Shown here in pieces: positions 52,545 to 61,945 of a stretch of DNA of 64,000 nucleotides (position 1 is the first letter of the stretch; the number at the start of each line of letters is the position of its first letter). The DNA is taken from assembly GCA_028293765.1 (NCBI GenBank), contig JAQGOG010000007.1, positions 1 through 64,000 on the forward strand, read 5' to 3'. This stretch comes from Gammaproteobacteria bacterium (lineage in GTDB: Bacteria; Pseudomonadota; Gammaproteobacteria; Steroidobacterales; Steroidobacteraceae). The translations under genes were made by a program, and so were the position numbers. The notes beneath the pieces are model-generated. The model was not told the DNA's origin, ran no database searches, and saw only the letters and a list, made by a program, of their open reading frames with translations.

Positions 52545-54140
52545 ATGCATCTCAAACGCAGGAAGATGCTGGGCGGCATGCTCGCCGCGAGCGCGCTTGC
52601 CGCCGTCGGTGGCACGCGCGGGAAGGGTGGAGCGGCGGTGCCATCGGGGGGTGGTGCGGTGGTGCCGTTCGAGCCGGCAGGACTGGCTTCGCGCGAACAA
52701 GTGTGGGCCTGGGTCGAAGCGCTGAACGGTTTTGGCCCGCGTCTGACCGGAAGCGACGCGCACCGCCGCTCGATCGCTTACCTCGCGACCGAACTGCAGG
52801 CGGCGGGATTGACCGTGCAGCGGGACACTCGCCATTTTCGTCTTTGGCAGCCACAGCGCTGGAGCCTGGAACTGGTGTCGGCCGGTGGCGCAACGACGGC
52901 TGTGCCGGTTGCCTTCTATTTCCCCTATTCCGGCGAGACCCCCGCGCAGGGTGTGCGCGGCGAGCTCGTCTATTTCGACGCGCCTCCGCGCTCGTTCGCT
53001 GCCGCGACCGGCAAGATCGCCCTCATCGATGTGACAACTCCCGCCCTGTCATGGCTGTTCCAATACTTGATGTTCACGCGCAAGTTCGGATACCCGGATG
53101 CGAGCGCCGATTTCAACGGCAGCATGAGCACGCCGCTGCTCGGGGGTACGCTGAAAGCAGGTGGCGTGAACCTCAAGGCCGCGGCGGAGGCCGGAGTGCT
53201 CGGCGTCATCTGTGTATGGCGCGGATGTTCTGAAGAAAACGCACGCAATCAGTATTTGCCGTTTACGACGCCTTACCAGGGGTGTCCGGCATTGTGGGTG
53301 GGATCGGGGGCGGGTAAAGCGCTGCTGGCAGCAGCGGAAAAGGGCGCTCAGGCGCGACTGACACTCGAAGCGCAGATCACCGAGCAAGCATCGACCGACA
53401 CGTTGTTCGCGGTGCTGCCGGGGACGAGCGCCGCTGAAACCATCATCATCAACACACATACGGATGGTCCTAACGCATGTGAAGAGAATGGCGGTGCAGG
53501 GGTAGTGGCACTGGCGCGCTATTTTTCCGGCAGGCCGGCAAAGACCCGCCGCACGCTGATCTTCGTACTCGCCACCGGACATTTCCAATTGCCGCAGCTC
53601 GGCGGGGGAGGGCAGGCAACCACGGCGTGGCTACGGGCGCATCCCGAACTCTGGGACGGTAAGCGCGGCCATGCGCGAGCGGTCGCCGGTCTGACGCTGG
53701 AGCATCTCGGTTGCACCGAATGGAAAGATGATGCGGATGTGGCGCACTTCAAGCCGACCGGCCGGCTGGAACGCGAGCTTGTTTACACGACCAACGCGTC
53801 GATGGATCGTATTTGGCGCGACGCCCTTGTCGGGCGTCGCAAGCTTCGCACGCTGACGTTGACGCCCCGCAACGGTGTTTTCTTCGGTGAAGGCGAGCCT
53901 CTGTTCCGAGTCGGCATTCCAGGGGTCGCGCTGTGCCCGATTCCGGACTATCTCTGCAGCGTGCCCTCTGACGGCGGCCTCGGCAAACTAGACGCCCAGT
54001 TCATGCACGAGCAGATCGCAAGCTTCGCGAAGGCGTTGCTGCGTATCGATGCGCTGACGGCGGCGGAGCTGGGACCGACCGATCCGCAGACCACGAATTT
54101 CGGCGGCTTCGTACTGAAGCAGCTCAGGGGACAGGGCTGA
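52545..54140 (+). CDS. Exported M28-type metallopeptidase-like protein 1
   Basis: The 531-residue protein has a Tat-like signal (KRRKMLGGMLAASALAAVG), a PA-type insert (about 110-270) and an M28-like core with INTHTDGPNACEENGGAG (about 303-320), which keeps the zinc-ligand pattern HxD and EENGG. LEHLGCTEW and a C-terminal PSDGGLGKLDAQFMHEQI follow. The usual final zinc-ligand His is not obvious, so activity is uncertain. It is a homologue of the next gene and starts 15 bp behind the acyl-CoA ligase. Confidence 0.8.
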   Translation: MHLKRRKMLGGMLAASALAAVGGTRGKGGAAVPSGGGAVVPFEPAGLASREQVWAWVEALNGFGPRLTGSDAHRRSIAYLATELQAAGLTVQRDTRHFRLWQPQRWSLELVSAGGATTAVPVAFYFPYSGETPAQGVRGELVYFDAPPRSFAAATGKIALIDVTTPALSWLFQYLMFTRKFGYPDASADFNGSMSTPLLGGTLKAGGVNLKAAAEAGVLGVICVWRGCSEENARNQYLPFTTPYQGCPALWVGSGAGKALLAAAEKGAQARLTLEAQITEQASTDTLFAVLPGTSAAETIIINTHTDGPNACEENGGAGVVALARYFSGRPAKTRRTLIFVLATGHFQLPQLGGGGQATTAWLRAHPELWDGKRGHARAVAGLTLEHLGCTEWKDDADVAHFKPTGRLERELVYTTNASMDRIWRDALVGRRKLRTLTLTPRNGVFFGEGEPLFRVGIPGVALCPIPDYLCSVPSDGGLGKLDAQFMHEQIASFAKALLRIDALTAAELGPTDPQTTNFGGFVLKQLRGQG

Positions 54141-54214
54141 GCGCGCGCCGCGCGCCCCTACGAGTAGTCATGACATCGCGGCAGACGGCGACGAATCTGA
54201 CAGGAGCACGCATC

Positions 54215-55720
54215 TTGACGAAGCCTTCCACGCTATTTGGGATACTCCTCTCGGGCTTGTTGCTCGCGCAATTTGCCGGCGCGGCGCCTGCCGGCTGGCC
54301 GTCCGGGCGACTGCGGCCGGCTGACGCCCAGCAGGTCGATGCGAAGCAGTTCCTGCCCGCTAGCCAGCTGCGTGACTGGCAAGTTGATCTTGACCGCCGC
54401 GGGCTACGGGCCACCGGCAGTCCCGCGCACGAAGGCTATGTCGACGAACTGGCACGGCTGCTGCGTGTCGCGGGCGTCAAGGACGTGCGCTACGAAGCGT
54501 TGCCGATGCGACGCTGGACTGCGCAACGCTGGTCGCTTGATATCCTCGACGGCGCGTCCGCTGGTGCTGTTCCGGCTGCGGCTTACGTCCCGTATTCGGG
54601 CACAACTTCGGCTGACGGGGTCACCGCACCCCTCGTCGCTCTGCCTGACAAGGCTCAGGACAGTGCACTTGCCGGCAAGATCGTGATCTTCGACCTGCCG
54701 AGAGTAAAACTCACCCTCGGTTATTTCGCCAAACAGGCGTTGTATACCTACGATCCCCAGAAGACGCTGAGTGCGCAGACGCCGTACGAACGACCGCACA
54801 ACGAAATCGGCTTGATCGACGCCTTGCGCAAGCGCGTGGAGGCCGCTGGCGCGACCGGTGCCATCGCTGTGCTGGACGCATCCCCCGAAGAGGCACGCGG
54901 CGCTTACTACCCGTATGACGCGGTATTGCACAATGTGCCGACATTATTTGTGGACCGCGAAGCCGGTGCACGACTGAAGGCTCTGGCCAACAGCGGTACG
55001 AACGTGCGGCTGGTTCTCAGCGCCGAAGTCAAGGATGTCGAGACGCGCAATATCATCGGCGTCATTCCAGGTGTCAGCGACGAGCTGACAGTCATCAACA
55101 GTCACACCGACGGCACCAATGGCGTGGAAGACAACGGCCCCAACGCCATCGTCGCGATCGCACAGTACCTGGCGCGCCTGCCGAAGCAGTCGTTGCCCCG
55201 CACGATCATGGTGCTGCTGACCAGCGGCCACTTCGCCGGCGGCAACGGCGCCGTCGATTTCCTGAACCGTCACCGAAATGACGGCTCGCTTGGCCGCATC
55301 GCCGCCGCGGTAACGATCGAACATCTCGGCGCGCAGGAGTGGCTGGTCGACGCGCAGGGTCGACTCGCATCCACCGGTCAGGCTGAGATGAGCGCAATCT
55401 TTACGCCGAAAGTCGCTGCGCTCATTGACGCTTCGTCCGCCATGCTGCGCCGAGCCGACGCCAGGCGCAGTTTCGTGCTGCCGCCGCAGAATCCCGAGAA
55501 CAAGGGTACCCGCGGCGTCGTGTGGCCCGGCGAAGGCCAGTACTTCTGGGGTCAGGGGGACGTTCCCACCGTCAATTACATTTCGGGGCCCTCCTACTTG
55601 CTGCACTGGGGCGTGAGCACCGCGGACAAGGTCGACTACGAGCGCATGCGCCGCGAATCGATTTCCTTCACGCAAATGCTGCTCGATCTCTCGCGCGTAC
55701 CGGCTAACGAGCTGCGCTGA
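54215..55720 (+). CDS. Exported M28-type metallopeptidase-like protein 2
   Basis: I prefer TTG 54215 because AGGAGC lies 8 bases upstream and a clean signal peptide follows (PSTLFGILLSGLLLAQFAGA); an in-frame ATG lies at 54170. The 501-residue protein parallels the preceding one: PA-type insert, NSHTDGTNGVEDNGPNAIVAIA (about 290-311), TIEHLGAQEW and YLLHWGVSTADKVDYERM near the end. The pair probably arose by tandem duplication and has diverged widely. Substrate unknown; a peptide, amide or ester released by neighbouring hydrolases is possible. Confidence 0.8.
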   Translation: MTKPSTLFGILLSGLLLAQFAGAAPAGWPSGRLRPADAQQVDAKQFLPASQLRDWQVDLDRRGLRATGSPAHEGYVDELARLLRVAGVKDVRYEALPMRRWTAQRWSLDILDGASAGAVPAAAYVPYSGTTSADGVTAPLVALPDKAQDSALAGKIVIFDLPRVKLTLGYFAKQALYTYDPQKTLSAQTPYERPHNEIGLIDALRKRVEAAGATGAIAVLDASPEEARGAYYPYDAVLHNVPTLFVDREAGARLKALANSGTNVRLVLSAEVKDVETRNIIGVIPGVSDELTVINSHTDGTNGVEDNGPNAIVAIAQYLARLPKQSLPRTIMVLLTSGHFAGGNGAVDFLNRHRNDGSLGRIAAAVTIEHLGAQEWLVDAQGRLASTGQAEMSAIFTPKVAALIDASSAMLRRADARRSFVLPPQNPENKGTRGVVWPGEGQYFWGQGDVPTVNYISGPSYLLHWGVSTADKVDYERMRRESISFTQMLLDLSRVPANELR

Positions 55721-55721
55721 G

Positions 55722-56678
55722 GTGATTGCGCGTTTGAGAAGACATAGCGCGACACTCGCTTTAGCGGGCTTGATCATCGGGTGGTTGGGCAGTGAGTACG
55801 CCTGCGCCGCCTCGTTCGCGGCACCCTTGGCGGTACCCCTCTACGAGAGTCGAGCTCCGGGAGCGGTTGTCCCGGGATCGAAGGCGGTAAGGCCGGAAAT
55901 CGATGAGCAGTTTGGTGGAAGTCACGTATTGCGCAACGTCACCGAACCCAACCTGACCGTGTACTTGCCCGACCCGGCAAGAACCACCGGGACTGGCGTG
56001 ATCATCGCTCCCGGGGGCGCCTTCATGATGTTGTCAATTGATTACGAGGGCCATGATGTGGCGCGCTGGCTCGCCGCCCGCGGTGTTGCCGCCTTCGTGC
56101 TCAAGTATCGCCTGGAGGAGGCGCCCGCCAATGATGTTCTGTACGCGGTGGCGCTCGCCAGAAGATTGTATAGCGTGCAACACCGAACTGGTGTGGATCT
56201 GCCACAGTTCCCTGGGGAGAGTCTTGGTGTCGCGGATGGCCTTCAGGCGCTGCGATTGGTAAGACAACACGCTGTACAGTGGCGGCTCGATCCGAAGCGC
56301 GTCGGGCTTCTGGGTTTCTCGGCCGGTGCGGTTATTGCCCTGCATCTGGCGGGCGACTATGACGCGGCGACGCGACCGGCCTTTGTGGCGTCAATCTACG
56401 GTCTGAGGACGTTCGAGCACCCCATCCGAACCGATGCACCGCCGCTGTTCATCGCCATCGCGAGTGATGACCCGTTCTTTCCCACGGGCGCAGCCGAGCT
56501 GTACGGCGCGTGGCGCAAGGCTGGTATTGCGGCCGAGCTGCACGTGTACGACCAGGGCGGTCACGGCTTCGGCCTGAAGCCCGGGAATTCCACGAGCAGC
56601 CACTGGATCGAGGAGTTTGCCTGGTGGCTGCAGGGGCAAAAACTACTGACACCGGGCGGCAGCGGGGATGGAGCGTGA
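55722..56678 (+). CDS. Secreted alpha/beta-hydrolase esterase
   Basis: The 318-residue precursor starts with GTG next to the previous stop and has a signal segment (LALAGLIIGWLGSEYACAA). The mature enzyme shows IIAPGGAFMMLSIDYEGHDVARWLAARG (oxyanion region, about 95-122), a nucleophile elbow LGFSAGAV (about 200-207), Asp in ASDDPFFP and His in GGHGFGL. It resembles acetyl-xylan or endo-xylanase-associated esterases of the BD-FAE type. Immediately behind it lies the stump of a rhamnosidase gene, so it may have belonged to a plant-glycan locus. Confidence 0.9.
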   Translation: MIARLRRHSATLALAGLIIGWLGSEYACAASFAAPLAVPLYESRAPGAVVPGSKAVRPEIDEQFGGSHVLRNVTEPNLTVYLPDPARTTGTGVIIAPGGAFMMLSIDYEGHDVARWLAARGVAAFVLKYRLEEAPANDVLYAVALARRLYSVQHRTGVDLPQFPGESLGVADGLQALRLVRQHAVQWRLDPKRVGLLGFSAGAVIALHLAGDYDAATRPAFVASIYGLRTFEHPIRTDAPPLFIAIASDDPFFPTGAAELYGAWRKAGIAAELHVYDQGGHGFGLKPGNSTSSHWIEEFAWWLQGQKLLTPGGSGDGA

Positions 56679-56686
56679 ATGGCTGA

Positions 56687-57187
56687 GCGACCACCATCTG
56701 GGAGCGCTGGGATGGGCGCAAGCCCGACGGCACGTTTCAGAACCAGGAAATGAACTCGTTCAATCACTACGCCTATGGCGCGGTCGGCGATTGGATGTAC
56801 GAGGTGCTCGGTGGCATCAATATCGATCCGGCCTTTCCGGGCTACAAGCACATCCTGATCCAGCCACAGCCGGGCGGCGGCTTCGCACACGTCAGCACGA
56901 GCCATATGACGCCCTACGGCCGTGTCAGCTCGGATTGGAAGGTCAGTGGTGGCAAGCTCCAGTTCGTCGTCGTCGTTCCGCCCAACACGACCGCCACGAT
57001 ACGGCTGCCCGACTCGCAGATTACAGCTGTCTCGGAAAGCGACCGGCCGCTGGCCACCGGGACCGGCATAACCGGTGTGCGTCAGGACGGCGCGAGCACG
57101 GTTGTGGAAACCGGTTCTGGCCGCTACGCATTCAGCTATCCCTACAATATGCGGGCTGGGGAACGGTCGCACGGTGCCGGCACGTGA
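56687..57187 (+). pseudogene. C-terminal remnant of a GH78 alpha-L-rhamnosidase
   Basis: The frame reads TIWERWDGRKPDGTFQNQ, MNSFNHYAYGAVGDWMYEVLGG and IQPQPGGGFAHVSTSHMTPYG, the unmistakable C-terminal catalytic edge and tail domain of bacterial GH78 enzymes. Full proteins have about 900 residues; only the last 160 or so remain, and a stop codon 3 bases upstream of the first matching residue closes the frame. No start with a ribosome site exists for the piece. It is a deletion remnant. Confidence 0.88.
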
Positions 57188-57367
57188 GGGACCGGAGCGT
57201 TGGGACAGGCGGGTGCGCTAACTCCGCCAGCCCCGCCTTGCAGGCCTTCCGCACGTGAAGCAGACTCCCTTGTGCAACGCGACCGAGGTCGACCGCACCG
57301 ACGAGATACGCAGCCTGCGCGACTGCCGAACCGAGTGGCGCGAGATGGTCAACAGGGGGACTTGCCA

Positions 57368-59053
57368 ATGACACCGAGCTTCGTGCATGGCCGCGACGCG
57401 GCACCGCTGCGATATGAGACCATCGGCCAGGCATTCGACGCTACCGCGGCAGCCTGGGGAATGCGCGACGCGCTGATCGTGCGGCACCAGAATGTGCGGT
57501 GGACCTACGGGGAGCTCAAGCAACGCGTAGATCGCCTCGCGGCGGGCCTGCTCGCCCTGGGTCTGAAGCCGGGCGACCGCATCGGGATCTGGGCTCCCAA
57601 CTGCTCCGAGTGGACGCTCACGCAGTTCGCCAGCGCCAAGGCGGGGCTCATCCTGGTCAACATGAATCCCGCGTACCGGCTGAGCGAGCTCGAGTTCTCG
57701 CTCAACAAGGTGGGCTGCCGGGCGTTGGTCCTTGCGGAACGCTTCAAGGACAACGAATTCCTCGGCGCGCTGCGAGCGCTTGCGCCCGAGCTCGATAGCT
57801 GTGCGCCAAACGCACTGCGGGCGGCAAGGCTGCCCCACCTGCAAAGCGTGATCCGACTTGGGTCCCATGACACGCCCGGATGTCTCAATTTCGATGCCGT
57901 AATGCAACTCGGGCGTCCCGAAGACCATGCGCGCCTGGAAGCCCTCTCAAACGAATTGCAGCCGGACGATGCTATCAACATCCAGTTCACCAGCGGCACG
58001 ACGGGATTACCCAAAGGCGCGACGCTCAGCCATTTCAACATTCTCAACAACGGATATTTCGTTGCTCGCGCACTGCGACTCCACGAGCGCGACCGTATGT
58101 GCATCCCTGTGCCGCTCTATCACTGCTTAGGGATGGTCATGGGCAACCTGGGTTGCATGACCCACGGCGCGGCGATGGTCTACCCGGCGGAGTGGTTCGA
58201 CGCGAGACTCACTCTCGAAGCGGTTGCAGCCGAGCGCTGCTCGGTGCTGTACGGTGTGCCCACGATGTTCATCGCAGAGCTCGAGCATCCGGAATTCTCC
58301 AGCTATGACCTGACGAGCCTGCGTACCGGCATCATGGCCGGCGCGCCGTGCCCGATCGAAGTCATGAAGCGGGTGATCCGCGACATGCACATGGAGCAGG
58401 TGACGATTGCTTACGGCATGACGGAGACCAGTCCCGTAAGCTTCCAGAGCAGCACGGACGATTCGATCGAGCGGCGCGTGTCGACTGTCGGCCGAATCCA
58501 TCCGCACCTGCAGGTCAAAGTCGTGGACCCGCAGGGGCGCGTCGTCGCTCGCGGCTCACAGGGCGAACTGTTGACGCGCGGTTACTCCGTGATGAAAGGC
58601 TACTGGCAAGATCCCGAGCGAACCCGGGAAGCCGTCGACGAAGCCGGTTGGATGCACACGGGGGACCTCGCCACTCTCGATGAGGAAGGCTACTGCAACA
58701 TCACGGGCCGGCTGAAAGACATGCTCATCCGCGGTGGCGAGAATGTCTTTCCCCGCGAGATCGAGGAGTTCCTGTATCGCCATCCGAAGGTGCAGGCCGT
58801 GCAGGTGTTCGGGGTACCGGATCAGAAATACGGCGAGGAAGTGTGCGCCTGGATGCAGTTGAAGCCGGGGACGACGGTGACCGAGGACGAGATCCGGGAG
58901 TTCTGCCGCGGGCAGATCGCACACTACAAGATTCCCCGCTACGTGCGCTTCGTGAGCGAGTTTCCGATGACCGTCACCGGCAAGGTGCAGAAGTTCGTCA
59001 TGCGCGAGCAGATGTGCCAGGAGCTCGCGGTGAGCGCAGATCGAACCGCGTGA
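57368..59053 (+). CDS. Acyl-CoA synthetase (AMP-binding), AtoE/FadD3-like
   Basis: I chose the ATG giving [21 protein letters not shown], with CAGGGGGAC upstream. The 561-residue ANL ligase has the P-loop [20 protein letters not shown] (about 200-219), [13 protein letters not shown] (about 348-360), [39 protein letters not shown] (about 427-465) and the catalytic Lys in [13 protein letters not shown]. It is a second, clearly different acyl-CoA ligase in the region. It should activate a fatty or aromatic acid in the cytosol. Confidence 0.93.
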   Translation: MTPSFVHGRDAAPLRYETIGQAFDATAAAWGMRDALIVRHQNVRWTYGELKQRVDRLAAGLLALGLKPGDRIGIWAPNCSEWTLTQFASAKAGLILVNMNPAYRLSELEFSLNKVGCRALVLAERFKDNEFLGALRALAPELDSCAPNALRAARLPHLQSVIRLGSHDTPGCLNFDAVMQLGRPEDHARLEALSNELQPDDAINIQFTSGTTGLPKGATLSHFNILNNGYFVARALRLHERDRMCIPVPLYHCLGMVMGNLGCMTHGAAMVYPAEWFDARLTLEAVAAERCSVLYGVPTMFIAELEHPEFSSYDLTSLRTGIMAGAPCPIEVMKRVIRDMHMEQVTIAYGMTETSPVSFQSSTDDSIERRVSTVGRIHPHLQVKVVDPQGRVVARGSQGELLTRGYSVMKGYWQDPERTREAVDEAGWMHTGDLATLDEEGYCNITGRLKDMLIRGGENVFPREIEEFLYRHPKVQAVQVFGVPDQKYGEEVCAWMQLKPGTTVTEDEIREFCRGQIAHYKIPRYVRFVSEFPMTVTGKVQKFVMREQMCQELAVSADRTA

Positions 59054-59159
59054 GCGTCATCCGCCCACGTAGCTCGGCAGACCTGTACTGCGAATCACGG
59101 CGCCGTGCGCAATGAGCGCCTTTGTCTTGAAGGGGGTCGAGGCATCGCCGGTTCCCTTG

Positions 59160-59306
59160 TCAGCGCCGGGTCGGCGCGTGCTCGCGCGGAGCGGGCGTTT
59201 TGTTCGCACGAATCGCTAGCGTGACGACATAAGCGTTCAGGGCCACGACGGCAAGAAGAAAAACCGCGGAAATCGCTTCAGAAATATCAACCACCACGCG
59301 AAGCAT
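59160..59306 (-). CDS. Small single-span membrane protein (48 residues)
   Basis: The frame starts after AGGAGACGTAA and codes for MLRVVVDISEAISAVFLLAVVALNAYVVTLAIRAN followed by a basic Pro/Arg tail. One membrane helix (about residues 11-32) is clear. The ribosome site and coherent composition support a real gene, although no homologue is known to me. Confidence 0.55.
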   Translation of the reverse strand: MLRVVVDISEAISAVFLLAVVALNAYVVTLAIRANKTPAPREHAPTRR

Positions 59307-59761
59307 TTACGTCTCCTGCAAGACACCGCGAAATCGGCGCGAGTGGACTCGCTGTGTGACCCCGGATCAGCACTGTATTCTTCCGCTGCGGGATCCAACA
59401 ATCCGATATTTGTTGATGCGGCGTTTCACGATAGTTAACGTCACCAGCGAGGCTGTGCCAAGAACGCGGAATGGCCACGGCCTGGTATGCCTTAAGCTCA
59501 TTTGTAGTGGGTCGCCCGCGAGGCGCCGGCATATCCACAAAGGGGGATGGATCGGCCCGGGGGGGATAAGTAAAGTGCCACACGTCAGCCAATTCGCGCA
59601 CTCCCTCTGGCGATCGTCATCGAGGCGAGGGTTTGGCAGCGCGATTGCTCACGGCGAGTTTTTGCCGAAGTTCAACGCGACAACGGCGACGAGCTCGTAC
59701 ATCGGACGCGCACCCCGCCGCGTGATGATGCTGCACATTGGTCGGAAGAAGGAGCGCGCGC
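59307..59761 (+). other. Gene-free stretch
   Basis: No convincing gene on either strand. Frames of about 100 codons exist but have no ribosome site or recognisable features. The stretch has lower GC in places (59380-59450) than its surroundings and may hold promoters for the flanking small genes. Confidence 0.4.
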
Positions 59762-60031
59762 TTGGATACTGATGTGCAGGACAGCACTGGAAATTCTGAA
59801 CGGGGCGACTGGCAGATTCCCGCTTACCAGGAACCCGTACGGACCTGGGCCGGGAGTGGCACTGGCGCTGTGTGCAGCTTTTGCGCCCGCTCCATCAAAG
59901 CGCACGAGATCGAATACGAGGTCGAGCTTCCGCCGCCGGCAACCGGGCGGAGCTTACAGTTTCATTTCCATTGCCACCGCGCTTGGGAAGCACAGGACAG
60001 ACACAGCGGTCAGCCGGCGCACGGGGCCTAG
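59762..60031 (+). CDS. Small protein with CxxC and HxHCH motifs, function unknown
   Basis: I start at TTG with GAAGGAG 8 bases upstream. The 89-residue protein carries VCSFCARSIKAHEIEYEVELP (about 40-60) and, after a spacer, LQFHFHCHRAWE (about 65-76). The arrangement CxxC then HxHCH is a likely zinc site. Similar small proteins occur as unannotated genes in proteobacteria, but the role is unknown to me. Confidence 0.65.
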   Translation: MDTDVQDSTGNSERGDWQIPAYQEPVRTWAGSGTGAVCSFCARSIKAHEIEYEVELPPPATGRSLQFHFHCHRAWEAQDRHSGQPAHGA

Positions 60032-60164
60032 CATGGCCGCGCTTCGAAGCGCGGTCACCAGACGAATCATGCCTCGACTGTGAGCTGTCACGACGGCCGA
60101 TCGCTGCGGTGGCCGCCGGATCGCGCTGACGCAGCCGCGCGCAGAGTACCCACTGCCGCTTGCC

Positions 60165-60350
60165 GGCCCAATTGAGCGCTGTGCGAGCCCCGCCTCGATT
60201 GCAGCAACGATGACTGGATCGTCCGGTGGCGTCTCCGGGGAAAAAACGCTCGCCGGCGAAGCCTTGCCGGTCCACCAGAAATTTCTCAAAATTCCACAGC
60301 ACGTCGCTGTCGTGAGACAGTTTGCCAGATGATCCTTCCGCGGTAAGTTT
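60165..60350 (-). pseudogene. Frameshifted C-terminal remnant of glutathione peroxidase (GPx/BtuE)
   Basis: One minus-strand frame reads DVLWNFEKFLVDRQGFAGERFF, matching the WNFEKFLVD(R) block of bacterial glutathione peroxidase. It then continues in another frame as FSPETPPDDPVIVAAIEAGLAQ, the end of the same family. The frame changes at a run of six A at 60241-60246; one base fewer would restore the reading. Only about 55 codons remain; the catalytic Cys/Gln/Trp part is missing. Confidence 0.8.
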
Positions 60351-60625
60351 ATTTATCCGCCCCTTGCTGACAATCCCCCTTTGTGGAGAGGGTACGTTTC
60401 AGGACAGTAACAAAAGCGGACGTCGTCGTGTGACGCAGACTTTCCCGGCGAACGAACATTGACTGTCGTGAAACGCTGCGTCAACGAAACGCGAATTGTT
60501 CACCACACCGGCTGGGAGTACGGTGTCCATCGAGGATCAGACAGGTTGAGTGCGCCTCTTGCGGGTGTGCAATCGAAAGTGCGACGCAAACCGACAGGAT
60601 GTGTGACGCTGGGAAGGAGATTCAC

Positions 60626-60790
60626 ATGCGGACCCTGGTGCAAGTTCTCTTTGCTTTCGTGATCGCCCTGGCCCTGTTGATCGGATTGGTCATGGCCCTG
60701 CCGATCCAGCTGATCAAAATGCTCGCTGGCAACCAGGGCCAAGCTGCCGACCACGACGCGCGCAGAAAGGCTGAACCGGTCCAACACTGA
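60626..60790 (+). CDS. Small hydrophobic membrane protein (54 residues)
   Basis: The ATG follows GGGAAGGAGATTCAC, an excellent ribosome site. The protein starts MRTLVQVLFAFVIALALLIG and has one long or two short membrane helices (about residues 4-31), then a hydrophilic tail AADHDARRKAEPVQH. Function unknown. It lies 75 bp upstream of a LysR gene on the same strand. Confidence 0.65.
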   Translation: MRTLVQVLFAFVIALALLIGLVMALPIQLIKMLAGNQGQAADHDARRKAEPVQH

Positions 60791-60865
60791 GCGAGGCTCG
60801 TGGGGACTTCCCGTATGGCGCGAACCCATCGCGCGGGGACCAACGTTCAAGCGTTGGAGTAGACT

Positions 60866-61786
60866 ATGTCCGCGATGGACACTCTGCTGAGCATGAAGGT
60901 CTTCCGACAGGTCGTCGAATCGGGCAGTTTCGTGGGAGCTGCGGAGCGGTTGAGTCTTTCCACGGCGATGACCAGCAAGCATCTCATGCACCTCGAGAAA
61001 CATCTGGCAACCCGCCTGCTCAATCGCAGCAGCCGCAGCTTGAGTCTCACCGAGTCCGGCAAGCTCTTTTTTGAGCGCAGTAAGGTCATCCTCGAAGAGG
61101 TTGAAGAGGCGGAACTGGCGATCGGGTCCGTGAGCGGCGTGCCGCGTGGCACGCTGCGCGTGACCGCTCCATCCTGGAGCGCAAGTCGACTGCTGGTGGA
61201 CCTGGTCGCGGATTATCGGCAGCGCTGTCCGGAAGTCGTGCTGGACATTTCGTTCGAAGATCGATTCGTCGACCTCGTCGAGGAAGGTTACGATCTTGCG
61301 ATACGCGCCACGGCCGACCAACTTCCGGCCGGTCTGATTGCGCGTCCCCTCCGACCCATGCCATTCGTCATAGTGGCCTCAAAGGAATACGTGAGGCGTT
61401 GTGGAGCGCCACAATCTCCGGGGGATCTCGCCCAACACGACTGTGTCATGATTGGCAATGGGCAGTCCTGGTACGTTACCGGTCCGAGCGGCAACATCGA
61501 AGTTCCGGCACGGGTGGTCCTTCGCTTCGGCTCGATGACGGTCGCGGTCGCGCACGCGGTCAGCGCCGGGGTTGGTCTCGCCGCGCTCCCGCGCATGATG
61601 CTTGAAGACCCTATGTTCAAAGACGCGCTGTGCCCCGTCCTCACCAGGCATCCGCTCAGGCATCTCCAGCTCTACGTGCTTTACGTCAGTCGTCAGCACC
61701 TGCCGCTCAAGATACGCACCTTCGTCGATCACTTGATCGAATCTACCCACACACCGCCTCCATGGGACGTCGCCGAGAGAGCCTGA
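60866..61786 (+). CDS. LysR-family transcriptional regulator
   Basis: The 306-residue protein has the N-terminal winged helix (MKVFRQVVESGSFVGAAERLSLSTAMTSKHLMHLE, about 10-44) and a CrgA/AaeR-like effector domain (DLAIRATADQLPAGLIARPL around 145). It starts after TTGGAGTAGACT. It converges on the aldo/keto reductase gene, and no divergent target is present. Confidence 0.93.
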   Translation: MSAMDTLLSMKVFRQVVESGSFVGAAERLSLSTAMTSKHLMHLEKHLATRLLNRSSRSLSLTESGKLFFERSKVILEEVEEAELAIGSVSGVPRGTLRVTAPSWSASRLLVDLVADYRQRCPEVVLDISFEDRFVDLVEEGYDLAIRATADQLPAGLIARPLRPMPFVIVASKEYVRRCGAPQSPGDLAQHDCVMIGNGQSWYVTGPSGNIEVPARVVLRFGSMTVAVAHAVSAGVGLAALPRMMLEDPMFKDALCPVLTRHPLRHLQLYVLYVSRQHLPLKIRTFVDHLIESTHTPPPWDVAERA

Positions 61787-61945
61787 GGCAGATTGGTGCG
61801 CGCCCGCACTCTCACGACCTGGTTCCGCAAGGCGAGTTCCAGATCCCTCTCCCGACCGGCGGTTCGCGCGCGACCAGGCGGAACAGTCCTTCCGCTTCGC
61901 GCGGACCGTTGGCCGGACCTCGTGCCGGCAGCTGACCCGGGTCGG

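Noticed and set aside
59287-59601. 104-codon minus-strand frame in the gene-poor stretch
   Set aside because: No ribosome site, no known motif, and it overlaps the better-supported 48-residue gene.
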